Assembly (NCBI GenBank): GCA_002286855.1
Contig: NRSV01000011.1
Coordinates: 248,001 to 312,000 of the forward strand
Reading direction: 5' to 3'
Source: Bipolaris cookei
Taxonomy: Eukaryota > Ascomycota > Dothideomycetes > Pleosporales > Pleosporaceae
Length of the DNA stretch: 64,000 bases
The position numbers and the translations under genes are program-made. How positions within the stretch are numbered: the stretch's first letter is position 1; each line of letters starts with the position of its first letter. Below are positions 44,427 through 53,499 of the stretch, in pieces. The notes under the pieces were generated by a model. The model was not told the DNA's origin. It saw nothing but the letters and a program-made list of their open reading frames with translations, and did no database searches.

Positions 44427-45620
44427 ATGGCTCGTAAGACTAGCCTCTGCCTTTAAAAACACCAAGAAGCGCCGGCCTTACTAACTTGACGGGCGAATTC
44501 CAGCAGCCATGGACGTTGAAGACGACGACCCAGTCGTAGCCGAGTACGATGTCTACATCACGCCTGATGTAGCTGAGCAACAGCTCTATGTCCTCCAGTA
44601 CTTGAATCGCCCTCCGGACCAACCCTTCACCAAGGTGACTGAAAGCCAGCCGACCGAGCTGCGCATCAAAAAGGACTCTGGTTTCATCGAGGTCGACGTG
44701 CCCATCAACATTCACCGCAACTACAACCGCCTCGCTGGTGTGCGATGGGGCGAAGCCATGCGCAAGACTAAGGGGTTTGGGCAAAAGGCTTTTGGTATCG
44801 CCTCTGGGTTTGAGCGCACCATGCCGCGCAGTGCGAACCGGCCTGGAGCTACCGGCGAAGGAGCACCCGTAGCACCAGTTACCGCCGAGGATGATGATAA
44901 TATTGAGGAGTATGTGACTCACTTTGAGGATGCCAACGAGAAGGGGCACGTCCTCAACACACAGACTTTTGGAGGTCAGATTCTGCACGAGGACGGCAAG
45001 GGCCCTAGCTACATGCTCGGCACGTTTCGTGACAGTAAGTTATCGCAACCTGAATTGTGCCGTCGACCCTCCGCTAATTTTTGGTAGACGAACTCCACCT
45101 CACACGCATTGACGGTCTCGTACAACTCCGAACACAATTTCACCACATTGACGCCTCTGCCCAGCTAGAGGCGGTTCAGCGCCGGCGCGAAAAAGAGTCA
45201 CAAGAGGGCGCAAAGCTTGCAGAGCCAAAAGCCTTCCTCGCTCAGGTCAAAAAGACTGGTGGTGACACGGCTGCCGAGCTGACGCAAGCTTTTATGAAGG
45301 CGACAAACCAGGAACAGTGGCAAAGACTCAACTACTTTGATGAAAACGTAAGTAGTCTGGTGCAAGATGGCTGCGCATAGCAACTAACGTCTTTGCAGGA
45401 CGAGAGAGCCTTTGAGTCGTATCACGAGCGACTATTTATTCAAGACGTCGCATCCGCGCCCAAGTTGCAGGCCAAAATTGACAACAGCGGCTTTCTCGAC
45501 ACCATCAGCACGAGCGGCAAAGGAGGCAAAAAGAAGTCCAGGCGTAGTATTCAAGACCTGGTTGAAATCTCCGATGAGTCCGACGAAGATGAAGAAGAAA
45601 AAATGGCTGCAGAGCCCTAA
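44427..45620 (+). CDS. RPC37: RNA polymerase III subunit RPC37 (RPC5 homologue)
   Basis: Forms the TFIIF-like RPC37/RPC53 heterodimer of Pol III, used in initiation and termination. The core begins MDVEDDDPVVAEYDVYITPD at 44509. Just upstream, ATGGCTC (44427-44433) plus an intron 44434-44503 with a perfect TTACTAAC branch point joins in frame (MAPAMDVEDD), so I take 44427 as the start; 44509 is the alternative. Further exons: 44504-45034, 45088-45347 and 45399-45620, total 339 aa. Family text: EQQLYVLQYLNRPPDQPF, the dimerisation region to YMLGTFRDNELHLTRIDGLV (over an intron), QLRTQFHHIDASAQ, and an acidic C-terminus (EISDESDEDEEEKM). The call rests on the Sin/RPC5 N-terminal pattern. Confidence 0.9.
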
Positions 45621-45750
45621 GAAAGTTGAAGTGAATAATTCCAATGCGCATAGCGAATGGCCTCGGTCGGCTCTACTTTGTCACACACTTACTAGATACC
45701 CCCCAAAATATCATGACGAATATCAGTAGTACCATCAGAGCCTTGCTACT

Positions 45751-48071
45751 TTAGCATCGCTCAAAAACACGATACAGGCCCTTCAAGTTTGCGACTTCAA
45801 TGACCCCGCCCTTGAGCATCCCTCTTGTTCCAACTAGCCGTGCCTTGCATGCCGGAAAGATGGTATATTCGATCGCTTGAAGTACGTTCTTGCGTCTCGC
45901 GGCAGTCTCCTCACCTTCATCCTCCTGCGCCTTGCCTTTACCCTTTCCGTTCTTATCACCATCCTCCTTACCGTCAATCTCAACTTCGGCTGCAAACGGC
46001 AAGCTCTCCGGCACATAAAACGACGCCAACTCCCTTAGCAGCGTCTGAAAGCACGCCTTCTCCTCCTCCCAATTGACATGAGGGCCCAGACGAAGCAGAA
46101 ACTGCGGAAGCTTGCCCATGCATGGTGTGTAATCCTTCAACAAAAGCGGGATTGAACAGAGCTCGCCCTGTGGCGTAATGTCGATAGCAAAGTACTCGCT
46201 CAACAGCGCCGCCTTATTGATAAGCTGCTCCCTGACCACGTCGACAACTTGATCCCAGTCCACTTCGCCTGCTGGGTTGCCCGCATTACTCTTTTCCTGC
46301 TGTGCTGCTATTTTGAGCAGCTCGTCTATCGATAAGGGTGGATTAAACCGTATGTATCCGTAATTAGCAAAGTCCGTTAGACCAATCTGGTAGAAAAGTT
46401 CGTTGCACAGCATCCCGTAGTCGATGAGAAATAACTTGACTCCACCCTGGATGGCTGCAATGCGTTTTTGCTCGTCAACAATGCCGACAAATGTGTGTGT
46501 TGAGATGATGTCAGTGAGCTCCGTATGCATTGCGTCGCGTACTTCTGCACGCAGTTCTTTGATGGATGTCAGGCGACATGCTACTGGTGTTCTTTCTGTG
46601 AATTCATATTCCATCTCGCTCTCTTCGTCTGAAGCACCGTCTACTGATCGTTCGGGCTGCAGCATTGATGTGATTTTGCGGATCGAAGTGTCTGTTCGGA
46701 CTAAATTGTTTTCGTTTCGTTTTCTGGTCGATGTCTGTGGTGCTCTTGAGGCACTACGATCTGATGCATCGCCCTTACTAGGAGTCATGGGTAGAGTCGG
46801 TTTCAGGGGCATTGAGGGTGGAACTTTAGGATTCGCCAGCAATGACTGTATTGCAAAGGACCGGCTGGTATCGACCTTACTGAGATTGTCACGGATCGAA
46901 TCGCAGATCATAGCAATGATCTCGTCTTCGTTCAGGAAATGTACCTCCCGCTTTGTAGGATGTACGTTGACATCAACTCGTTGCGGCTCAATCTCGAGAC
47001 TGAGGTAGAAGAATGGATGCCCTCCTTTAGGTAGAAACATTGCATATGTCTGCTCAACACTCTTCTTGATGACCTGAGATTCAACTGAACGGTGATTGAT
47101 GAAGAGCAACATCTGCGTCTTCTTCGCGCTGTAGTTTGCATTGCTGATCCAGCCGTCGCACTTGAACCCCCAGCGATCATCTTCAACACTCAAGGCCACC
47201 AAGTCGTTGGCGGCACTGATACCATGAATTTGCCGTATACGGTCTTTTACCGTAGCAGAGGTAGGTACTGTCACACTGTTGCCAGAAGTTTCATTAGCCT
47301 TTTTGCACGAAAAGGCGACTCCTTGGCAATGTACAGCGTAGCGTCCGACAAGTTCGAGTATCTTTGCATACTCTTCACTAGCTGAACGAAAGGCCCGACG
47401 TCGAGAGGGGACATTGTAGAACAAGTCTTCAACCTAGCATCACATGAGTTTTGTCGCCCAGATCTGATTCTGTTTTGACGTACCGTAATGGTGGTACCTT
47501 GCCGTCCTGCCTTGGGCTTTGGTTCCGCACTCTGACCCGGTTTTGGGCTGGTGAGCTTGCCATCTGCAAAATGAGCTTCCCAGGCGCAACTTGACTCTTT
47601 TGTCCTCGTAGTGACTTTGAGATGGGCAATGTGACTGATACTCGCCAACGCCTCGCCACGGAAGCCATACGTGCCGATTGACGTTAGATCCTCGAAAGCT
47701 TTGAGCTTAGAAGTGGTAAAGCGCTCGCACAAGATTGGCAAGTCCTCTTTCTGGGAAAGTCAGAATACGGTGTTGCTGTGGCAAGTCAAACATACGTCAA
47801 TGCCATGTCCGTTGTCGGTAATCTGCAAAAGTTTGAGACCACCGTCTTTTACTAAGATCTCCAGTGCGGTTGATCCTGCATCCACAGCATTTTCAATCAG
47901 TTCTTTTAACGCATGCACGGGCGCGACGATGATTTCTCCGGCAGCAATCTTGTTGACGACATCCTGCGAAAGTGCCTTGATCCTGCGTGGCGCAGGAAGT
48001 GAAAGGCTATCATCGCCTTTACGTTTAGTTCCACGTGGCGACGATTGCGAAGTGTCCATTTCGTCCGCCAT
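45751..48071 (-). CDS. MLH1: DNA mismatch repair protein Mlh1
   Basis: MutL-family GHKL ATPase that pairs with Pms1 or Mlh3 in mismatch repair and meiotic crossing-over. Exons 47796-48071, 47484-47750 and 45751-47433 give 741 aa. ATPase motifs: IAAGEIIVAPVHALKELIEN then AVDAG (I), ITDNGHGIDKEDL (II, across intron 1), SIGTYGFRGEALASISHIA (III) and GTTITVEDLFYNVPSRRRAF (IV, across intron 2). The MutL signature VDVNVHPTKREVHFLNE follows. The C-terminal domain ends in FERC, the conserved Mlh1 terminus that contributes to the MutL-alpha endonuclease site. Introns are 45 and 50 nt. The start at 48071 (MADEMDTSQS) is the first ATG; an upstream in-frame GTG is ignored. Confidence 0.96.
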
Positions 48072-48475
48072 GCTTGCGAGCCGACAGGAAGAGAGAGACG
48101 TATTTTGTGGAGGTAGTAATGATGATGGCGCAAGTAAGATAGACGAGACGGAAGGCGCGATACGTGAAGCGCCCCACTTTCGCGCGCTCACGTGCCAGCC
48201 TACGTACTACTCTCTCTTCACGCAACGTCTCTCTACTTGTAACTATCTTCATGACCTGTGTTCAGTCTTCGATTGCGCCAGCGAAAGAGTAGCATGTCAA
48301 ATTACGCTAATGAGTTTCTCCAATGATTAATCACCAACCTTCTACCGCCACGGTGACATACTCAAACAAATACGCGCAACATCAGTCCTTTGCACAGAAT
48401 AGCTTATTCTTCCTATCGAAACTACTGGCGAATCATATTTGATTTTCTCATTCTAAGAGTGGTTCTGTTTTGGAT
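48072..48475. promoter_or_regulatory. Shared upstream region of MLH1 and the F-box-like gene
   Basis: 404 bp between divergent starts. No other gene seen. Confidence 0.45.
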
Positions 48476-49615
48476 ATGGCACCTCCATCATACGCTCGCG
48501 CCACGGCCTCGTCCACCTCAAAAGCCAGCCCAAAGTTATCAAGAACCACCCGGGACCCAGAGGTGATAAAACCGAATCCATCACCTAGCTCCAGGAAATT
48601 GACGGAATCGCGTGGACAAAGCAAATCTACGACGCTATCGAGTCCAAGGACACCCACCAGACTAAGCAAAGCCAACAATGCCACCCCAACATCGCAGGAA
48701 AAGAAGAAGGCCCTCAAACGCCCCCCGACGCTCACATCCCACCAAAAAGGCACCATAACTTACAAACGTGACCTCTACCACATCACCCCAAAAGACCTCT
48801 CAAAACCCTGTTTCCTATCCCTTCTCCCCTCGGAACTTCGCACCCAAATCTACACCTACATCCTCCCCACAACCTACTACATCTCGCCCTCATGGCCCTC
48901 CCTAAGAAAAACCAAGCACCACGCACCCCCATCCCTCCTTCACATCAGCCGCGCGATAAGAATCGAAGCGGCATACACCTACTACACAACCACGACCTTT
49001 CACTTCACCGTCCGCAACCTCGGCTTCTCGCTCGTAACACGCTGGCTTGAGGACTTAGCGCCACAACACCGCGCATTGCTTCCCCGAAACCACCGGGGTC
49101 TGGAAATCAACGTTATCCCCGCTGTGAAAAGCACGTTTACGTATCCGCCCAAGGGATGGCTGCTAGATGCAGATATGGAACATCACTGGCGGGCGTGCCA
49201 GTCTTTTGGCAATATCTACACTGTGCATGGCGACGCGCACAAGATACACTTTGTGGTTTTTTGTCGACTGGCAGAGTGGTGGCGGTGGTGGGGGGCTCTG
49301 CAACTAAAGGGGGAGGTGAAGTGCAATTATGCGTTTGAGCAGAGCCCGTTTGCGAATCCGTTTGGTATCCCGGATTTTCTAGATGAGGTGGTGCTGAGGG
49401 CATTTTTGAGGCACCATGGGTGTGTGGTTGGTATGGCGTGTGTGGAGAAGGCGTGGAGGAGGAATCGGAGGGTGGTGGGGGGTATGAAGGGTGAGGGGGT
49501 TAGGTTCTTGGAGGCGTTGGATGGGTGGTATAAGGATAGGTGGGGGGAGCAGGAAAGAGTAAATGAGTGGGATGTGAAGATGGAAGAGGCGAAGAGGGCT
49601 ATTGGGAGGTGGTAG
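48476..49615 (+). CDS. F-box-like fungal protein
   Basis: Single exon, 379 aa from ATG at 48476. The first 95 residues are Ser/Thr/Pro/Lys-rich and probably disordered. Then CFLSLLPSELRTQIYTYILP (about 110-130) is the degenerate F-box-like helix found in a large family of ascomycete proteins, followed by LLHISRAIRIEAAYTYYTTT, which normally follows it in that family. The rest contains aromatic-rich segments (RLAEWWRWWGALQ). It may act as a substrate adaptor for SCF ubiquitin ligases, but many members have no proven binding to Skp1. Codon use shifts from C-rich to G-rich third positions around 49190, producing a visible strand-composition switch inside the gene. Confidence 0.72.
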   Translation: MAPPSYARATASSTSKASPKLSRTTRDPEVIKPNPSPSSRKLTESRGQSKSTTLSSPRTPTRLSKANNATPTSQEKKKALKRPPTLTSHQKGTITYKRDLYHITPKDLSKPCFLSLLPSELRTQIYTYILPTTYYISPSWPSLRKTKHHAPPSLLHISRAIRIEAAYTYYTTTTFHFTVRNLGFSLVTRWLEDLAPQHRALLPRNHRGLEINVIPAVKSTFTYPPKGWLLDADMEHHWRACQSFGNIYTVHGDAHKIHFVVFCRLAEWWRWWGALQLKGEVKCNYAFEQSPFANPFGIPDFLDEVVLRAFLRHHGCVVGMACVEKAWRRNRRVVGGMKGEGVRFLEALDGWYKDRWGEQERVNEWDVKMEEAKRAIGRW

Positions 49616-49776
49616 TCATGAAATACTCGTCTGTAGGCTCTCAACATATTCTTTTTGGGCGCTGGGAATTCCATCCATTATTGCTAGCTGAGACAGGATA
49701 ATGGCCAGCCTTATTTTAGTAAAAGTACTTTTCCCTCCTTTGGAATTTGAATAATCCGACAAACTAGCACGACCCG

Positions 49777-50008
49777 TGTTGGCACGATAAAGGGTGTGGT
49801 TGAGTCAAAACAACTACAGTTGCACAAAACACTAAATGAATAGTTAACTGATTCGACTAGCTATTGGGCTATCGATGTAGCTATATACTCAGCAGTAGCA
49901 GGCAAAGCTGCGGCTGCTGAGATGCGTATGCCCTTGCTGGGACTTGTATGCCCGTAACAAGACCGAGGTAAGGCTGGTGTCAGCTCGATTCTAATATATG
50001 TCCCAACA
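49777..50008 (+). mobile_element. Solo LTR (copy 2), older or more mutated
   Basis: 232 bp, same ends as copy 1 (TGTTGGCACGATAAAGGG ... ATATATGTCCCAACA). Flanks are ACCCG (49772-49776) and ACCCA (50009-50013), a 5-bp duplication with one change. Differences from copy 1 are mostly C/T and G/A transitions (ACTGGG to ATTGGG, GACGCAG to GATGTAG), which would fit repeat-induced point mutation. It lies 91 bp beyond the stop codon of the histone H4 variant. Confidence 0.85.
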
Positions 50009-50099
50009 ACCCATCCAAACGCCTATGAAACGCCAATATCTGCTGTGGGTATCGCATCTTCCTCTTTTTGCAACATGACTTTATCGGGATATACAAAAT

Positions 50100-50867
50100 C
50101 TACCGTTGACCAAGGAACGACGGCTCAAAACCATAAATCGGATTCCCAAGCTAATCACCCTTGTTAGCATTTATCCTTGCTTCCTAGAGATCTCCCCATT
50201 TCACTACTCAAGAAAGAAAAAGAAGAAGAGAACTTACCCGGTGCAGCGCAAATACAACATCAGTAACAGCAACCGTCTGCCTGCCACTAGAATCGATAAT
50301 AGCGCAAATATCTTCTAGAATCTAACAATGTAGCATTAGTAACGACAGATGCACGGAAAATGCGCATCGTAACAGCAAGCATACGTACCCGTGCCAATCG
50401 CTCTCGCAGCGCCTGGCGAACATCGTGGTACACCATAGCAGATATACGCTTAACACCACCACGGCGGGCTAGTCGTCTACAGTAGATATTATTAGCCTCT
50501 CACTCCATGTTACCTGCATTAAACGCATCTCTTAAAACGCCCAATACATACCTGATATCCCCCTTCGTAATCCCATGAATACTATCTCTCTGAATCTTCC
50601 TATACAGTTGCCCTCTGTTAGTTCTCGCACATATACACACATTTACTTGCAAGAAGGCTAACATTTGACATACATGTGTCTCTTCATGCCACCTTTGCCG
50701 CGCTTAAGAACGCTTTTTCCGAGGCCACCGGCGCCCCGACCAAGGCCTAGACCGAGCTGCGTAGCTCTTGATGGTGTAGACGACGTAGGTGGCTGGGGTC
50801 GAGGTGTTTGAGATGCGCCGGTGTAGCGCGCGGCGGCGCTAAACTGGTTAGGCCTCTGGGTGGACAT
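50100..50867 (-). CDS. Divergent histone H4 variant with long N-terminal tail
   Basis: Five exons close to 154 aa: 50674-50867, 50552-50599, 50389-50476, 50238-50321 and 50100-50150. Canonical H4 is 102 aa and highly conserved. Here the histone fold is readable but strongly diverged: GKGGMKRHMKIQRDSIHGIT, KGDIRRLARRGGVKRIS (near-identical to H4), AMVYHDVRQALRERLARILE, DICAIIDSSGRQTVAVTDVV and FALHRLGNPIYGF. The tail before GLGRGAGGLGK has about 45 extra residues rich in Ser/Thr/Pro/Gln (RYTGASQTPRPQPPTSSTPS), and the C-terminus runs eight residues past GF. In intron 1 I use the acceptor after TATAG because an ACTAAC branch point lies about 20 nt before it; another in-frame acceptor upstream would insert a few residues. 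A variant H4 gene (hH4v) is known in Neurospora, so orthology is plausible. Confidence 0.9.
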
Positions 50868-51266
50868 CTTGGTGGGGTGTGTAGGTATAGAAAGGGTAGT
50901 AGCGATGGAGAGCGCGGCGTGTGGTGGTTGGTAAAGGGCGACGCGCGTCCACACGTTCTGTTCGGGAACGCGCTATCAGGTGAGATGGAAGCAGAATGTG
51001 GGGTATCGATAGTGAGATTGCATGTGCTGCAGATATGTAATGCACGACAAGCCGTTCTGTACCGCAACCAAGCTCGCCAAGGCGGGGAAAGGCCAGATGC
51101 CAAACATCACATGCATGACAGATAAAGCAAAAGTGCGTGATGCAACACAACGTCTTGAGCGTGATAAACGTTATTCATTAAACAACCAGGTTCTAGTCCT
51201 GATGTATTACTACTTGGGTATCAAGGATAGCTGAGGGTCTTCATATCCAAAACCTGGAGAGCCCAG
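50868..51266. promoter_or_regulatory. Upstream region of the H4 variant
   Basis: 399 bp between the H4-variant start and the SVF1 stop (both minus strand). No coding signal. Confidence 0.4.
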
Positions 51267-52572
51267 CTACGAGATGAAGGTGGCCTCAGTGAAAAGTGTG
51301 CCCTCCTCCTCCTTGACCTCATCGCCTACCTTGATCTTGATGATCATCTTGGGCGCATATTGGTAGATATACGGCTTAGTACCTGCTGCACTGGCAACAA
51401 TGGTCTTGATAAAGCCCGGCACCTCGGCCATAACGTCAACGCAGTCAATTATCTCGCCAAGAGAGCCTGCAATATCTGCGGTGACATCCTTTCCATCCTC
51501 CGTTTTTCCAACCCAGTGGTAACTTGCTGCGGTAGGTGCTGGCCAGCCAGTCTCGTCTTGCTTGGTCTCGGTGTGTTTCACATCGCCCTCGGTGTTTGCA
51601 AAGAGGAGCTTGCCGTCGGTGGCAATACCGGCGACTCGGACGATAGTTGATGCGTACGAGGCGGGGGTTGTGAACTCCATGAGAATAGCAGAGTAGGAGG
51701 GGGACTGGAAGTTGACAAAGTTCCACCGTGCGGCTAGATGTGTTTAGTAGGGGACATGTATAGATGGTGCACGATACTTACCGGCGTGGTGGGGCTTCAT
51801 TCCCTGGAGAGCATGGCTCAGCATGCCGCGGCCCTTGACGTCGACTGGGCCCTCTTTGGTGTGAATGGCGCCCTCAACGCTGCATCGGGGCCAGAAGTGG
51901 TGGTGCATCGACCCCCATGGCTCCTTGGGGTTGGTACCGTAGTTGGTGGTGCCATCTTTTCCGCCCATGAATCCAGGCGCAGTTCTGGTGAACTTTACAT
52001 CTAGCATGCAGTCCTCTCTGACGGCCGCCTTGACGGTGTACTGGGTGCCATCCTCGGAGAGCTCAATGGAGACGCCATCGGCGAAGAAACAGTGCTGCTT
52101 CTCGTCGAAGCCGTAGTTGTAGACAGGGTCGCTTGCCCAGAGGAAGGGCTTCTCGTTATTAGGGTAGAAGAGCTTGCAGTTGAACTGCACAGTCACACGA
52201 AGGCCACTATGCAGAGTAAGCACAGAAGCAAGGCGGGTCTACAGAAGGGGCCAACGCACGCAATGTTGTTGTAGATGACCTGCAGGAAGCCCTGGTGGCC
52301 GGCGTCGGTGAAGAGGTAGAAGGTCTGTGTCTCGACATTGGTGTAGTCGAGTGTGGACCACTTGAGGTGATCCTTTGTCAGCTCAGTGTAGGCAGGCTCG
52401 TCGCCCTTCTTGCCCACGGGCTGGATGGCCCCGGGACCGTATTCGGGCTCCTGGGTACCGGCAACCGCGGCTAGCCTGCATCCGTCAGTCGGCGTACTCG
52501 AGTGCAGTGCAGTGCAGCACCCAGCACCCAGGCATCCCTCCTCACTCACGTTGACTTTGCCCAACTGAACAT
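51267..52572 (-). CDS. SVF1: Survival factor Svf1 (Svf1/lipocalin-like family)
   Basis: Cytosolic to Golgi protein needed for stress survival and, in yeast, ceramide transfer. Four exons give 376 aa: 52550-52572 (23 nt, MFSWAKS), 52260-52475, 51782-52206 and 51267-51733. Family sequence: TLAAVAGTQEPEYGPGAIQP, LTKDHLKWSTLDYTNVETQT FYLF-type region, GLRVTVQFNCKLFYPNNEKP (over an intron), VKFTRTAPGFMGGKDGTTNY, SMHHHFWPRCSVEGAI and ARWNFVNFQSPSYSAILMEF. These fit the two beta-barrel, lipocalin-like halves of Svf1. Introns 1-3 are 74, 53 and 48 nt. The 23-nt first exon encodes an amphipathic N-terminus, as in yeast Svf1. Confidence 0.93.
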
Positions 52573-53499
52573 TTTCGGGCACGGCGATGCACTGCACTAT
52601 TATGCAACGAGGCGTGCGAGGCTCAGTCTTGATTGGGCGGCGACAGGGAAGAAAATCTCTGTAAAGACTTGTTCAACAGGGCCGGGAGCTAAGATGTCGA
52701 AGGGAACAGGAGCACGGCAGGGCGTGCAAGGGCGAGACCAACGGGGTGGAGCAGGCTGATGTGTCGTGGCGGCGGGAGGTTGCAGAGGATTGTGTGTATG
52801 TGGCAGCAGGGGAGAGAGGAGAGGGTGTCTCTGCTGGGTGCTTGCACGAGAGTGGCCTACCATGGACTGGAGCCAGCAGAGGCGGTCGGTGGGTGGATGG
52901 CAAATGCAAAGGGTCGAGGCTTAGCCGCAGCCTCCCGATGTTCCTTCGCAGACGGATAGGGCAAGCCGCGCCAGGTGCTATCCACAACCCCTCTGAAGAT
53001 CATTTCTCGCCGCTTTTCTGCCGCCCGGCCACTGCAAGTACATAAACACGCTGAGAGCACCACCGCCAGCAGCAGCAGCATCACCACAACCACCACCGCT
53101 ACGGCCCCGGCCTCGATCTCGTCTACCTGTGCTGACTCCGAGCCTCCCGCACCATTGCGGACGAATTGGCGCAGCGCAATCCACGACTAGCGCGAGGCTC
53201 CATCTGCATCCACTTATCCTAGCTGCCCATGACGAACCTCGATGCTTTGTAGGCAGGCACACGACCAGCCCACCCCATTCCTCCTCCGCTTCTCTTGTCC
53301 GGTCCATTGAACGCCCCAGCGCGCCCGCCTGACGGACCTTTGCAGCGACCGACGAGCGAGCCTCCATCGCAGAGTCGCCCTCCCCACCCCAAGTAAGCGC
53401 AAGCTCTCCGTCCTATGCGTTCGCGCCTTCCGTCATGGCCTAGACTAACCTAGCTGCCCGTTTCTGACAGAACCCCTCGTCTATCCCTCATCACTCATC
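52573..53499. promoter_or_regulatory. Divergent promoter of SVF1 and the Hal4-like kinase, with a 5'-UTR intron
   Basis: 927 bp. A probable intron in the kinase leader spans 53393-53470 (GTAAGC donor, GACTAAC branch point, CTGACAG acceptor), 29 bp before the kinase ATG. Ser/Gly-coding trinucleotide runs (AGCAGCAGCAGC near 53070) create accidental open frames on both strands. Confidence 0.5.
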
